Shown here: in pieces, positions 1-9,330 of the stretch
Position numbering within the stretch: position 1 is the first letter of the stretch
How the letters are laid out: each line of letters begins with the position of its first letter
From: Dyadobacter sediminis
GTDB taxonomy: Bacteria; Bacteroidota; Bacteroidia; Cytophagales; Spirosomataceae
Assembly: GCF_005860765.1 (NCBI RefSeq)
Contig: NZ_VCEI01000011.1
Span: 930,001-994,000, forward strand
Reading direction: 5' to 3'
Length of the DNA: 64,000 bases
The notes under the pieces: model-generated
What the model was told of the DNA's origin: nothing
The model's database searches: none
The model's input: the letters and a program-made list of their open reading frames with translations, nothing else
Translations under genes and position numbers: made by a program

Positions 1-616
1 TATGCTTCCATTTGTCCGACTCCGGTGCTGCCATCCCGATGATCAGCGCAGCGATAACCGGAATGATCCCGATGCCAAATGCCGTGCGCCAGTCTGAAAA
101 AATCAGGTTGAGACTGCCTGTTGTTACAATGCCTACGGGAAAGCAGACGGCCAGAATGCCCAGCATCACCGCACTGCTGCGCTGTTCCCAGATCTCCGAG
201 ATGTACACGGTCGTAATCAGCAGTACGCCGCCTACGCCCATGCCCGACAGAAAACGAATGGCAAGCAACGTATTCAAATCGGGCACGATGGAAACCAGAC
301 AAGTGCCAAATCCATACAGCGCTGTCACCAGCGCAAGCGATCGGACCCGGCCGATGTTATCACTTACAACTCCGAAAAGCAATCCGCCGCACATCCATCC
401 ATACAGATAAACCGCATTGACATAAGCGCCTGCTTTCCCGAGTTCGGCCGGTGATAAAGTTGCCCCTTTCAGCTCCGGAACGGCAACCGGCAAATACACA
501 GACATCAGCGTGGAGACTGTTCCGCTCAGGATGTAACTTACGGCACACAGTCCAAAAGCAAACCATTTTTTGCTCATGCTGATCGTTTCAGCATTGTTTA
601 TTTCCAGTGTTTCCAT
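1..616 (-). CDS. MFS transporter, N-terminal part (cut by window edge)
   Basis: The minus strand reads openly from an ATG at 616 to the window edge, giving about 205 residues rich in hydrophobic helices. It carries the major facilitator loop after helix 2 (GVVSDNIGRVRS, the G-x-x-x-D-x-x-G-R type motif) and a helix 4/5 region with RFLSGMGVGG. About half of a typical 400-450-residue MFS protein is present; the C-terminal half lies outside the window. It starts 15 bp after the stop of the TonB-dependent receptor on the same strand, so the two are probably co-transcribed: the receptor would bring a solute across the outer membrane and this protein across the inner one. The substrate cannot be told from the sequence. 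Confidence 0.85.
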   Translation of the reverse strand, partial: METLEINNAETISMSKKWFAFGLCAVSYILSGTVSTLMSVYLPVAVPELKGATLSPAELGKAGAYVNAVYLYGWMCGGLLFGVVSDNIGRVRSLALVTALYGFGTCLVSIVPDLNTLLAIRFLSGMGVGGVLLITTVYISEIWEQRSSAVMLGILAVCFPVGIVTTGSLNLIFSDWRTAFGIGIIPVIAALIIGMAAPESDKWKH

Positions 617-631
617 TAAAGGCGTATTCGG

Positions 632-3397
632 TTACCTGAATAACTGATCAAAATTGAGGCTTATATAATACAAGCCGCCTACTGCCGGTGAGCCGTATGC
701 CTGCACGATGTACCGGTTGCCGATATTGGAACCGCCCAGTTTTACAATGGTTTTCATGCTGGGTATGCGGTAGCTGACCTGCGCATCCACCAGGTTGTAT
801 GCCTGCACTTTGCCGGGCAGCATTTCAGTGAATGTTCCATACCAGTCAAAAGCACTCTGCCAGTGCCAGGCTACGTTGAAACCCAGTTTGTCGGTCAGTC
901 TTGAATTTCCGAACACTACATTCGTTTTCCAGTTCGGTGTGTTAAAAGCCGGGATGTTGTTGGGATCAGCATTTCTGATGTTGAAATCAATATAAGTCGC
1001 GTTGCTACTGATCTTGTAATTCCCTGGCATGGAATACGTAATCCCAGCACTTACACCCTGGATCGAAACCTTGTCGGCGGCATTGGTATACAACTGGAAC
1101 AACTGCCGGTCTGCACCCAGCAACTCGGCAGCGGCAGCGGGATTCACCGATCCGTCTGCAAGCAGAATATTCGATTTTGCCCTTGCCACCACGGTATTGA
1201 TCATAAAATCGGTATACCGGCTGAAATAATAATTCACATCAAACAATACCTTTTTGCTGATCAGTCCCTTGTAGCCGATTTCATAGCTTTTAACCTTTTC
1301 GGACTTGATATACGGCACATTTGATTTGACCAGTTTGTCTTTATTGTTGGCAACGGCCTGTGGAAAAGGCGTTCCTTTCTGCATATCTGAGCCAAATGCA
1401 TTGGCAAATGCAGAGAAGGAAGCGATTGTTACCGAATTTTCATATGCATTCAGTCCCTGCGAGTTCACCGGAGCGCCACCCAGAATAATGATAGGTCCGA
1501 CATTCAGCTTGATGTACTGATCGCCGATTGTCGGATTTCGAAAGCCTGTCTGGTAAGAAGCGCGGAAATGGTGGTCTTCAGACGGTGAAAATACAGCCGA
1601 GGCTCTTGGCGTAAAACGTCCGGTAAAGTTTTCGTTTTTGTCATACCTGCCTGATAGCGTCAGTTTCAGATGATTTTTCCAGAATGACCGGGAAGCCTGC
1701 GCAAAAACGCCGTATTCTTCATTGGTCAGTTTTTTGTCTTTGTCATCAAAGAGCGTCCCGCCGGTATTGAGGAAATATTTGCGGTAGTTGCCGCCTACCT
1801 GAAAGTTGATGATTTTAAATACCGGACTAAAATCGTACATGCCTTCAATATGCCGCAGGCTGCACTGGCTCAGTATGCCCGCTCCGGCCAGCCCGCGCGT
1901 CCGGATCAGTCTTTCTCTGGCCGCATCATATGCCTCCGATCCCGGCAAAATCCTCCCTTGGTCCGCAAATGAACGTGCCATATTGTGATCCTGCGGCGTA
2001 ACGCCGGTAACGATGCCTTTGTATGCGGCTGCGTAACGTTCAAACCATGTTGCGTCCGCCTTTTCCGGTGCTACCGTATTGCCGTTCAAATCTTTAACCC
2101 ATGTTCGGTTAATCTGCTGCCCCAAAGCCCGGGTGTTGTAGGAATTGGTTGAATACTCGTGATTCGTGTACGCACGCAGATAAAAATTACTGCCTGTGAG
2201 TTCCAGCCTTTGCTGTACAAATTTGAAATCGTTAATCACAAAACGGTTACTGCCGGTATACTGCGCCGTACCCTGATTGTAATTTCCCTGATAAATCAAT
2301 TCCAGCTTGCTGGTAATGCGGTAGTGCAGCGCCCCGTTCAGTTTGAGACTGTAGACGCCGTAGGTTGCAAGGTCTTTTTCTTCATACCCCGTACGTGCCA
2401 CCCGGCCGATATCGGGCAATGTCTGCGCCACTTCGTCACCGTAAATGTTCAGCTGGTTTTTGCCGGGATTCTGAGGTCCGCGTTTTGCAGCCGGCGTATT
2501 GGGATCGATGTCTGTATAATCGTTGGCATACCAGTCCGTTCCTTTCAGATAGGATGCGTTTAACTTGAATGCCAGTCTGTCGTTAAAAGCTTTGGCATAA
2601 CGCACGGCCAGGTCGTACAACGGCTTTGCACCCAGGTCGGTGCCGTCTCCGATGTGGTTCATACCAAACTTGGTCTGAGCACTCAGCCCCTGATATTCAA
2701 AAGGATTTTTAGTACTCGTATTGAGCATTCCGTTGAAAGCGATCGGTCCATACAATGCGGAGGCTGCGCCCGGAATCAGTTCAGCACTTTCGACATCGAT
2801 GTCATGCGGGCCAAAAAGATTGCCCATTGCAAAACCCAGTCCGGAAGGCTGATTGTCTACTCCGTCCACCAACTGTAAAAAGCGGCTGTTGCCCGTCGTG
2901 TTGAAGCCCCGGGTATTGATTTGCTTGTAAGTAAGGCTGCTTGTGACCATATCCAGCGACTTCATGTTCACAAGTCCGTCGTAAAAATTGGCGGAAGGTG
3001 TTTGCTGGATCGTGCGGGCATCCATTTTTTCAATACTTACCGGAGAACGCATGATGTTTTCCTCCACGCGGGAAGCGGATATGACGACCTGATTCAGTTC
3101 TTCAATAGCGGGTTGCAAATAAATTTTCAGGATTTCACCGGAAGAAACTTCCTTTTCCAGCCGTGCATAGCCGACCAGCGAAATGACCAATGTTGCGGCA
3201 CCTGACGATCTCAGTTCAAAATATCCGTCCGGGCCGCTGACAGTGCCTCTGGTGCTTCCTTTTATGGAGATGGAAACACCTGAAACGGGTTTTCCGGATT
3301 CCTGATCATAAATATGTCCGGAAATTCCGGTGGCCTGTGCGCATGCCAACTGTATACAACATACGTAAAGCAGCAAAAAGCATAAATATCTATTCAT
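632..3397 (-). CDS. TonB-dependent outer-membrane receptor
   Basis: This 921-residue protein starts with a signal peptide (about residues 1-21, ending CAQA). Next comes a carboxypeptidase-regulatory-like beta-sandwich (about 25-105, with SGHIYDQESGKPVSGVSI and the SLVGY motif), a plug domain (about 108-230, with QLVDGVDNQ and GAASALYG), and a long beta-barrel to the C-terminus. It would move a solute through the outer membrane using TonB energy. There is no SusD partner, so it is a stand-alone receptor rather than a SusCD glycan pair. It sits 31 bp after an AhpD-like gene and 15 bp before the MFS gene, in a four-gene minus-strand operon. The ligand is unknown; the neighbours do not suggest iron or polysaccharide specifically. 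Confidence 0.93.
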   Translation of the reverse strand: MNRYLCFLLLYVCCIQLACAQATGISGHIYDQESGKPVSGVSISIKGSTRGTVSGPDGYFELRSSGAATLVISLVGYARLEKEVSSGEILKIYLQPAIEELNQVVISASRVEENIMRSPVSIEKMDARTIQQTPSANFYDGLVNMKSLDMVTSSLTYKQINTRGFNTTGNSRFLQLVDGVDNQPSGLGFAMGNLFGPHDIDVESAELIPGAASALYGPIAFNGMLNTSTKNPFEYQGLSAQTKFGMNHIGDGTDLGAKPLYDLAVRYAKAFNDRLAFKLNASYLKGTDWYANDYTDIDPNTPAAKRGPQNPGKNQLNIYGDEVAQTLPDIGRVARTGYEEKDLATYGVYSLKLNGALHYRITSKLELIYQGNYNQGTAQYTGSNRFVINDFKFVQQRLELTGSNFYLRAYTNHEYSTNSYNTRALGQQINRTWVKDLNGNTVAPEKADATWFERYAAAYKGIVTGVTPQDHNMARSFADQGRILPGSEAYDAARERLIRTRGLAGAGILSQCSLRHIEGMYDFSPVFKIINFQVGGNYRKYFLNTGGTLFDDKDKKLTNEEYGVFAQASRSFWKNHLKLTLSGRYDKNENFTGRFTPRASAVFSPSEDHHFRASYQTGFRNPTIGDQYIKLNVGPIIILGGAPVNSQGLNAYENSVTIASFSAFANAFGSDMQKGTPFPQAVANNKDKLVKSNVPYIKSEKVKSYEIGYKGLISKKVLFDVNYYFSRYTDFMINTVVARAKSNILLADGSVNPAAAAELLGADRQLFQLYTNAADKVSIQGVSAGITYSMPGNYKISSNATYIDFNIRNADPNNIPAFNTPNWKTNVVFGNSRLTDKLGFNVAWHWQSAFDWYGTFTEMLPGKVQAYNLVDAQVSYRIPSMKTIVKLGGSNIGNRYIVQAYGSPAVGGLYYISLNFDQLFR

Positions 3398-3428
3398 AGC
3401 CTGTTTTCAAATTTTGAGAAGGTTGATT

Positions 3429-4028
3429 CTATTTCAAATGATCGTAACCGTTTGGCAGGCGGTTGTAGCCGTTACTGACCAGCCTTTCTCCAAGCCCTTT
3501 GTAGAAATCCGGATCAGTCGGTGCAACGGTCGCCATTCCGTCCACATAGCGGTTGTACAGGCAAAACAAGGCTGCAATAAGCACCGTATCATGAATTTCA
3601 AGGTCGGTGGCCCCGTGATGCTTCGCTTCTGCAATGGATTCGGAAGTCACTGCTTTGCCGCTCACCTGAACCAGGCCGGCTATCTTTAGCAATGCTTTCA
3701 TTTTATGACTCACAGGGGCTGCGTCAATATCCTGTTTCATGATGTGGCAGGTTTCCGTATCGCCCAGCAGCAGGTCCGCAGCTGCAGTATGTGCGGCGGT
3801 ACAAAACCGGCATTCATTTTGGTGTGAAACGATCGTGGCAATCAGCTCGCGTTCGCCGGGTGTCAAGGTGGATGGACCTCTCAGCAAAAGCTGGGTCAGC
3901 ACCCGAATTGGCTGCGCACTTTCCTGGCTATACTCGAGTAATCCTGTTATGCCCGGCAAGTGTCCGGGCAGCGGTATATGTGGCATTCGGATTGATTTTA
4001 AAGGTAAAATGTTAAATGGCTGTTTCAT
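3429..4028 (-). CDS. AhpD-like / carboxymuconolactone decarboxylase family protein (copy 2)
   Basis: A 199-residue protein of the peroxidase-related AhpD-like fold. The signature NECRFCTAAH (E-C-x-F-C-x-x-x-H) gives the redox-active cysteine pair and the proton-relay histidine of the family. Members reduce peroxides or act on small cyclic acids; the actual reaction here is unknown. Two starts are possible. The upstream ATG at 4028 overlaps the previous gene by 17 bp, while the internal Met15 (3986) aligns with the start of the paralogue at 4012-4569 and removes the overlap, so 3986 may be the real start. It lies between its paralogue and the TonB-dependent receptor, all on the minus strand. 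The pair looks like a tandem duplication that has diverged. Confidence 0.85.
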   Translation of the reverse strand: MKQPFNILPLKSIRMPHIPLPGHLPGITGLLEYSQESAQPIRVLTQLLLRGPSTLTPGERELIATIVSHQNECRFCTAAHTAAADLLLGDTETCHIMKQDIDAAPVSHKMKALLKIAGLVQVSGKAVTSESIAEAKHHGATDLEIHDTVLIAALFCLYNRYVDGMATVAPTDPDFYKGLGERLVSNGYNRLPNGYDHLK

Positions 4029-4569
4029 CCACGTTTCTTACATATCCTGTAAAGGCCATACGCTGACCCATTTCACGGTATGCTTCGTTATCCAGCGGAG
4101 CCCACGTACCCAGCCCGTCCACATACCGGTTAAACATACAGAATGCTGCAGCAATGAGGACGGTATCATGAATGGTCCGGTCGTCTGCGCCATGGGTGCG
4201 TGCAGCAGCTACATCTTCTTCTGTAACCTGCCTGCCGCTTTTCTGCACTTTGGCTGCTATGCCGAGCAATGCATGCAGCTTTGGAGAAAGGGCTATTTCC
4301 TGAAAACCGTGTTTGATGTCATCGATCAATGACAAATCGCATTTCAGGTGCGCCATTGCAGCGGATGCATGGGAAGTATGGCAAAAATGGCAGTCGTTCA
4401 GGTGCGATACGTAAGCTGCGATCAGTTCGCGTTCTCCGCTGGTCAGAGGAGATTCTCCTCTCAGTAATGTTTCAGCCAGTAACTGCAGCGGAACGGCAGT
4501 TTCAGGTCTGAAGCTGAATAATCCGACTATGCCCGGAAGTGTTTCATCGGGCAATGAAATATGTGCCAT
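4012..4569 (-). CDS. AhpD-like / carboxymuconolactone decarboxylase family protein (copy 1)
   Basis: A 185-residue paralogue of the next gene with the same plan: an N-terminal LPGIVGLFSF segment, RGESPLTSGERELIAAYVSH, and the redox motif NDCHFCHTSH. It is the first gene of the apparent operon running through its paralogue and the TonB-dependent receptor to the MFS transporter. Two inverted repeats of the form TGATGTG-N4-CACATC lie 52 and 123 bp upstream of its start, which suggests that a dimeric repressor or activator controls the operon. AhpD-type proteins usually form oligomers, so the two copies may act together; that is inference. Confidence 0.86.
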   Translation of the reverse strand: MAHISLPDETLPGIVGLFSFRPETAVPLQLLAETLLRGESPLTSGERELIAAYVSHLNDCHFCHTSHASAAMAHLKCDLSLIDDIKHGFQEIALSPKLHALLGIAAKVQKSGRQVTEEDVAAARTHGADDRTIHDTVLIAAAFCMFNRYVDGLGTWAPLDNEAYREMGQRMAFTGYVRNVDETAI

Positions 4570-4620
4570 GTTGGAAAGGGTAATCTGTTCAAGTTATTTT
4601 TTGCTTTGATGCTCTGCTTT

Positions 4621-4638
4621 TGATGTGTCTTCACATCA
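4621..4638. promoter_or_regulatory. Perfect 7-bp dyad, operator candidate (proximal)
   Basis: TGATGTG-TCTT-CACATCA is a perfect inverted repeat with a 4-bp spacer. It sits 52 bp upstream of the first AhpD-like gene (start 4569, minus strand), the usual place for a dimeric transcription factor. A second near-copy lies 71 bp further upstream. No regulator gene of an obvious matching family is adjacent. Confidence 0.55.
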
Positions 4639-4691
4639 GAAGCAGAACTTTCCTCTGGAAGAATGGCTGCATCAAAAATACAGGCTATACG

Positions 4692-4709
4692 TGATGTGAG
4701 GACACATCC
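4692..4709. promoter_or_regulatory. Near-perfect dyad, operator candidate (distal)
   Basis: TGATGTG-AGGA-CACATCC repeats the same dyad as 4621-4638 with one arm mismatch and the same 4-bp spacing. The centres are 71 bp apart, close to seven helical turns. Both lie in the 197-bp gap before the AhpD-like/TonB receptor operon. Confidence 0.5.
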
Positions 4710-4766
4710 CGTGCATACATGCAAACAGCAAACAATCAAACCGGTAGGAGGAAAAAGAAAAACAGA

Positions 4767-5435
4767 CTAAAACAGATCCGGAGGCGGGAACGGGATTGCG
4801 GCAGGCAGTTCAGGTAAAACCACAAACGGTGAAGGGAATACAATCCTGTTATTTTCAATCCATTCCAGCACATAAAACATATGCTTGCAGCCATGATTCA
4901 TATACTCTTTCAGAAAGTTTTTCAGGATCACCGAGCGGGAGCCCTGTTCGGAACCGGTGTTGCCATCGCCGACCTGATCATTGATTCTGGAGACAAGATC
5001 GTAAAAACGTTCACGCGCGTACTGGTCATATTCGCAGACTACCAAAAGTGTGTCGTTGATCAGCTGTTTGCTTTTAAGCTGGTAAAATTTACCATCATGC
5101 ACAATCTGGCCCTCTGCCGGTTGCGGAAATTCCCAGTTATTCTGATAAGGTACAGCAACAGGCATTCTGATAACGATATCCTGAGAACCTGTCGATTGCT
5201 GAATAAAATCGTTACCCATGGCACTGACCGTCTGCCTGTCTTCCAACAGATAAACTATCGAGTAGCCTACCGTATTGTAAAGCAGCAGCACGAAAAGGAA
5301 TATGGGGATAATCCTGCGCAAGTTGAAAATAAAAGTAAATTCCCTGAATGATGCAAATGTATAAAAACAAAGGAATCCTATTTCTATTTTCACATTATTT
5401 TTAGAAAAAATAGAATAAAAAGCGGTTATATGCAA
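4767..5435 (-). CDS. Hypothetical single-span membrane protein
   Basis: The 222-residue reading frame has one strong hydrophobic segment (IIPIFLFVLLLYNTVGYSIV, about residues 42-61) followed by a charged, probably periplasmic, domain and a proline-rich tail ending FPPPDLF. The first 30 or so residues are unusually rich in Phe and Tyr, and the true start may be further in, just before FNLRRIIPIF. I do not recognise a named domain. It begins 12 bp after the stop of the LuxR-type response regulator on the same strand, so it may belong to that regulator's transcript. It is separated from the AhpD-like operon by a gap holding two operator-like dyads. Confidence 0.65.
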   Translation of the reverse strand: MHITAFYSIFSKNNVKIEIGFLCFYTFASFREFTFIFNLRRIIPIFLFVLLLYNTVGYSIVYLLEDRQTVSAMGNDFIQQSTGSQDIVIRMPVAVPYQNNWEFPQPAEGQIVHDGKFYQLKSKQLINDTLLVVCEYDQYARERFYDLVSRINDQVGDGNTGSEQGSRSVILKNFLKEYMNHGCKHMFYVLEWIENNRIVFPSPFVVLPELPAAIPFPPPDLF

Positions 5436-5447
5436 TCGGTCCGTAAA

Positions 5448-6092
5448 CTAGTGTTGTACGATGCGGTTTTCAATGGCTTTTACAACAGCTTCTGAAACAC
5501 TGTGGACATGAAGTTTCTGATACAGCCTTTTTACATGATTATGAACGGTATGAACCGAAATGAACAGATCTTCAGCAATCATTTTGTGGCTTTGCCCTTT
5601 AACGAGTTTGGTCAGAATATCCGTTTCCCGCTTGGAAAGGTCGAAGTTCCTTTTTTCCGGGCTCGGCTTCTTTTTACTGAAGTAATTCAGTATTCTGGCC
5701 GCTATGGATGGCGTGATCGGGGCACCGCCGTTTACGACATCGTAAATGGCTTCAATCAGCTTGTCGTTGGGCGCTTTTTTAAGAATATAGCCATTGGCCC
5801 CTGCCTGAATGCATTTGAAAATAGTATCGTCTTCTTCAAAGACTGTCTGCATGATGATGCTGGTTTCGGGATAATGCTGTTTCAGCAGCTTGACCCCTTC
5901 TATCCCGCCGACCTTGGGCATATTGATATCCATCAACACGACCGTGGGCGGATCACTGGCCAGGTTTTTAACCAGCCCGGCGCAGTTTTCGTAACTGCCC
6001 GTGCATTCCATTCCGGGCTGAAGACTAATAAGTAATTCTAACGCCTCACGTCGAGACTTGTGATCATCGTATACGACTACTTTTATCATCAT
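5448..6092 (-). CDS. NarL/FixJ-type response regulator (REC + LuxR HTH)
   Basis: A 214-residue two-domain regulator. The receiver domain (about 1-125) has the acidic pair Asp9/Asp10, the phosphoacceptor Asp55 in VVLMDINMP, and the conserved lysine in YILKKAP. The C-terminal LuxR-type helix-turn-helix (about 150-212) carries LSKRETDILTKLVKGQSHK and ISVHTVHNHVKRLYQKL. Phosphorylation by a cognate HisKA_3 kinase should promote dimerisation and DNA binding. The likely partner is the reg_prop sensor kinase whose stop lies 151 bp upstream on the same strand. The downstream gene is the single-span membrane protein at 4767. Confidence 0.93.
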   Translation of the reverse strand: MMIKVVVYDDHKSRREALELLISLQPGMECTGSYENCAGLVKNLASDPPTVVLMDINMPKVGGIEGVKLLKQHYPETSIIMQTVFEEDDTIFKCIQAGANGYILKKAPNDKLIEAIYDVVNGGAPITPSIAARILNYFSKKKPSPEKRNFDLSKRETDILTKLVKGQSHKMIAEDLFISVHTVHNHVKRLYQKLHVHSVSEAVVKAIENRIVQH

Positions 6093-6243
6093 TATTGCAG
6101 GGGTTCAAAGTCGATGCAATAATAATTCCAAAATACAGACTAAAAAATAGCCTAAACAGGCTAATTTCTTCTGATTTGCAAGGTACTTATTTAAAGGTAA
6201 TCAGCCTGTAACCGGTCAATTCAGCCGGTTTAACAGACACCAA

Positions 6244-9200
6244 CTAGAATACAAAGCGGAGTTTGGTACCCTTTCCAATTTCCGAAGTAATCATCAGCGT
6301 TCCCTTCAAGGCATTTGCCCGGAACCGCATGTTGCTCAGCCCGTTCCCGTTTTTTGCTGCCGCCTCCGGATCAAAACCCTTTCCGTCATCTTCGATGATC
6401 AGGTTTATCTGCTGGTTGCCGGTAGTCACCGCGATCCAGACATTTTTACCTTCTGCATACTTTGCAATATTGTTCAATGCTTCTTTGTAGATCAGATAAA
6501 AATCACGTCTTCGCTCCATCTGCAGTTTCATTCTGGAGAGCGACTCGTCAAACTGGAAGTGCAGCATATAGCCTTTTGCTTCAAAAAGCTGATATGCATG
6601 CTCACGCATTTTGATGATAATATGATCAAATGAATCGTTTTTCGTATTGATGTTCCAGACAATGTCGTTCATCGATTCCATAATTTCCGTTGCATGCTCC
6701 GTAATCTTTTTCAGCAGCGGTTCATTGTTAAAGGTTTTGATTCCGACATGCTCATGAACGATTTTCGAGTAAATAGCAATGGTACTGATCGAAGAACCGA
6801 CTTCATCGTGCAGGTCGCGGGCAATCCGGTTCCGCAATCCTTCCAGGCGCATCAGCTGATTAATCCGGTATTTGTAAAACGCATAGCACGACGATATGAT
6901 ACTGATTGTGACGAATGTATAAAACCAGTACGTGCGGTACCACGGAGGAACGATCACCAGCAGCATGGATGCCGAATCCGTTCCCCACGAACCGTTCCTG
7001 AACTTGCCCTGTACAACAAATGTATATTTTCCGGGATCCAGATTCGTGTAAGTCGCTTCATTTTCCTCGGCTGCATAAATCCAGTCGTTGTCAAACCCCT
7101 GCATTTTGTACCGGTATACAATCCTCTTTTTTGCCCGGAAATCCATTCCTGCAAAGCCGAACGTAACCACATTTTGCACATAGCGCAGCGTTATCGCCTT
7201 CACATAGGAAATATTTTTTCGGATGGGCGATCCCGGTTTTGTAAAATCGACCGGCTTGTTGAACAGGCGGAAATCCGTGAACATTACATTCGGGGGCGGC
7301 AACGGTTTTATTTCTTCCGGATCAAAATAGTTCAGGCCGTTGAGGCCGCCGAACACAAATTTTCCTGTGGAAGTTCTGAGGTAAGCGTACCGGTTGAACT
7401 CATTTCCCTGCAATCCATCCTCTTCGTTGAAGTTCTTGATATTTCCCGAAACAGGATCCAGTTGGGTCAGGCCGTTATTGGAACTCAGCCACAGTTTTCC
7501 GCTATCGTCCGGTAAAATGCCGTAAATCACATTATTGGGAAGTCCGTTTTTGGTACTGTACCGTTTGAACAACCCGGTCTTTTTGTCCAGCCGGTTTAGT
7601 CCTCCGCCTTTGGTTCCAACCCACAGATACCTGTCCGGGTAGTGTGTGTCTTTCGCCAGGGCAATTACGAAATCATTGCCGAGCGACTGGCCGTTGCCTT
7701 CTTCATTGGTAAAAGGCCTGCTCATTTTTCCGTTCTTTGTATCAAAACGGTATAATCCCTCAACGGTTCCAAGCCATAGAAAATGATCATCTTCGTAAAT
7801 GCACTGCAGGAAATCGAAGTCCAGCAGGAATGCAATGGAAGGATATGCAAAGCGCGAAAACGTTTCTGTAACAGGATCAAACCGGACAAGATAATTCCGG
7901 TAACCCATCCAAAGCTTGTTGTGACGGTCCGTAATCAGCGGAAACGGCGTTGATACAATATCGTTATAAGGAAGGCTGTATTTTTTCCCTTTTCCCGTTT
8001 TTACCTGATGCAGATAAACCGATGAAGACATGCCGATCCAGATATTCCCTGAAGAGTCCCTTGCAAGCGGCGATTCCGAAAGTGCCGTTAAAGACTGCTT
8101 CTTTATTTCCCTCAATCCGGTCATTTTTCTGCTGAGGTAAAGATTGCTCTTTTCCAGCTTTACGATTTGTAAATGGTGCGTAAGCAACGATTCCGGATCG
8201 AGTTCAAGAATCTGGTAAATGCTGTTTTCAGGTAATAAATGATGAAACGGTTCTGTATGCGGATCATACTTCAGCAAGCCGTACCCGCCCGAAGCAATCC
8301 AGACGACTCCGTTCCGGTCGGTGTACATAACCGTTGCTATTTCCAGTAATTTCATCTGTGCCGGATCAGAGGAATATACGTACCTTTCCATACAGGAATT
8401 CGGATCGATCAGCCTGACCTGTTTCTGATGATTTGCCCAGATCCGGCCCTGCTTATCCAGGGTCCAGCACGGTACTTCGCGGTTGGCTTCGAAGGCAGGC
8501 TGAGGATCTGTAAAGTCATACTTCAGAAAACGCCAAGATTGCTGGTCATTCACATACAGAATACGCCGGACGGTATCTTCCAGTATTTCAGGAATGGGAA
8601 ACACAGCCCTGGGGCCAAACCGGAATCTCGGAATCAAAGTATAGGTTTTTCCGTTTCGACTGAATTGCAGTTCCCACACATGCGTATGGGTGGTAACCAG
8701 AATCCTGTTTTTGCTGTCAACAAAAACCTTTTCTGCCCAGAACTCATCTCTGTGCCGCTCAAATTCAGTATCCAGCCGGATGTGCGTAAAGTTGTATTTT
8801 CCACTTTTTTCAATAACGAGCCTGTCCAGGCCTTCTCTGGTTTCGATCCACAGGGCACCGGTCCGGTCTTCAGTAATTTTATTGATTCCATCAGACCGGA
8901 TGCTGTTTTTTTCACCATGACGAAAATGCTTTGCCGTTTCCGTTTCCCGGTCAAACAAATCCAGGCCGTGATTTCTGGTCCCTATCCATAACCGCCCTTT
9001 TGAATCCTCAAAAATGCACGACAGATCATTCCCGCCAATGGTGGTGGAATCTTCCGGATCGTGATGATAGCTTGTCATTTTAGTTCCGTCATACCGGTTG
9101 AGCCCGTCGCTTGTAGTAATCCAGACAAATCCGTCGTGATCCTGCGTAATATCGCTGACGTACCCCTGTGAAAGACCCTCTGTCATGCCTACAGATTCAA

Positions 9201-9330
9201 ATTTCAGTGGCGGGGCGAGCTGGGCTGCTGTATGGAAATTTCTGAAAAACATACAAAGAAAAACAGCACATGTGATCGTCTTTTTCACAGCCAGCCGTAC
9301 ACGCACAATACAGAAGTTTTTATCTGTCAA
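6244..9330 (-). CDS. Sensor histidine kinase with reg_prop propeller and Y_Y_Y domain
   Basis: This 1028-residue protein has an N-terminal hydrophobic signal (about 15-36), two seven-bladed reg_prop propellers (repeats such as WIGTRNHGLDLFDRETE and WVGTKGGGLNRLDKKTG), a Y_Y_Y domain (about 700-790), a transmembrane helix (about 800-825), and a HisKA_3 and HATPase core. The H-box is RIARDLHDEVGSS with His841, and the ATP site includes IEDDGKGFD and GNGLSNMRFRA. Unlike hybrid two-component systems of polysaccharide loci, it stops after the ATPase domain, with no receiver or AraC domain, so it needs a separate regulator. The LuxR-type regulator at 5448 fits. Its ligand is periplasmic and unknown. 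Confidence 0.93.
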   Translation of the reverse strand: MTDKNFCIVRVRLAVKKTITCAVFLCMFFRNFHTAAQLAPPLKFESVGMTEGLSQGYVSDITQDHDGFVWITTSDGLNRYDGTKMTSYHHDPEDSTTIGGNDLSCIFEDSKGRLWIGTRNHGLDLFDRETETAKHFRHGEKNSIRSDGINKITEDRTGALWIETREGLDRLVIEKSGKYNFTHIRLDTEFERHRDEFWAEKVFVDSKNRILVTTHTHVWELQFSRNGKTYTLIPRFRFGPRAVFPIPEILEDTVRRILYVNDQQSWRFLKYDFTDPQPAFEANREVPCWTLDKQGRIWANHQKQVRLIDPNSCMERYVYSSDPAQMKLLEIATVMYTDRNGVVWIASGGYGLLKYDPHTEPFHHLLPENSIYQILELDPESLLTHHLQIVKLEKSNLYLSRKMTGLREIKKQSLTALSESPLARDSSGNIWIGMSSSVYLHQVKTGKGKKYSLPYNDIVSTPFPLITDRHNKLWMGYRNYLVRFDPVTETFSRFAYPSIAFLLDFDFLQCIYEDDHFLWLGTVEGLYRFDTKNGKMSRPFTNEEGNGQSLGNDFVIALAKDTHYPDRYLWVGTKGGGLNRLDKKTGLFKRYSTKNGLPNNVIYGILPDDSGKLWLSSNNGLTQLDPVSGNIKNFNEEDGLQGNEFNRYAYLRTSTGKFVFGGLNGLNYFDPEEIKPLPPPNVMFTDFRLFNKPVDFTKPGSPIRKNISYVKAITLRYVQNVVTFGFAGMDFRAKKRIVYRYKMQGFDNDWIYAAEENEATYTNLDPGKYTFVVQGKFRNGSWGTDSASMLLVIVPPWYRTYWFYTFVTISIISSCYAFYKYRINQLMRLEGLRNRIARDLHDEVGSSISTIAIYSKIVHEHVGIKTFNNEPLLKKITEHATEIMESMNDIVWNINTKNDSFDHIIIKMREHAYQLFEAKGYMLHFQFDESLSRMKLQMERRRDFYLIYKEALNNIAKYAEGKNVWIAVTTGNQQINLIIEDDGKGFDPEAAAKNGNGLSNMRFRANALKGTLMITSEIGKGTKLRFVF

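Noticed and set aside
4527-4739. Minus-strand frame of 70 residues over the start of the AhpD-like gene
   Set aside because: It overlaps the gene start and the operator-like dyads and has no coherent features.
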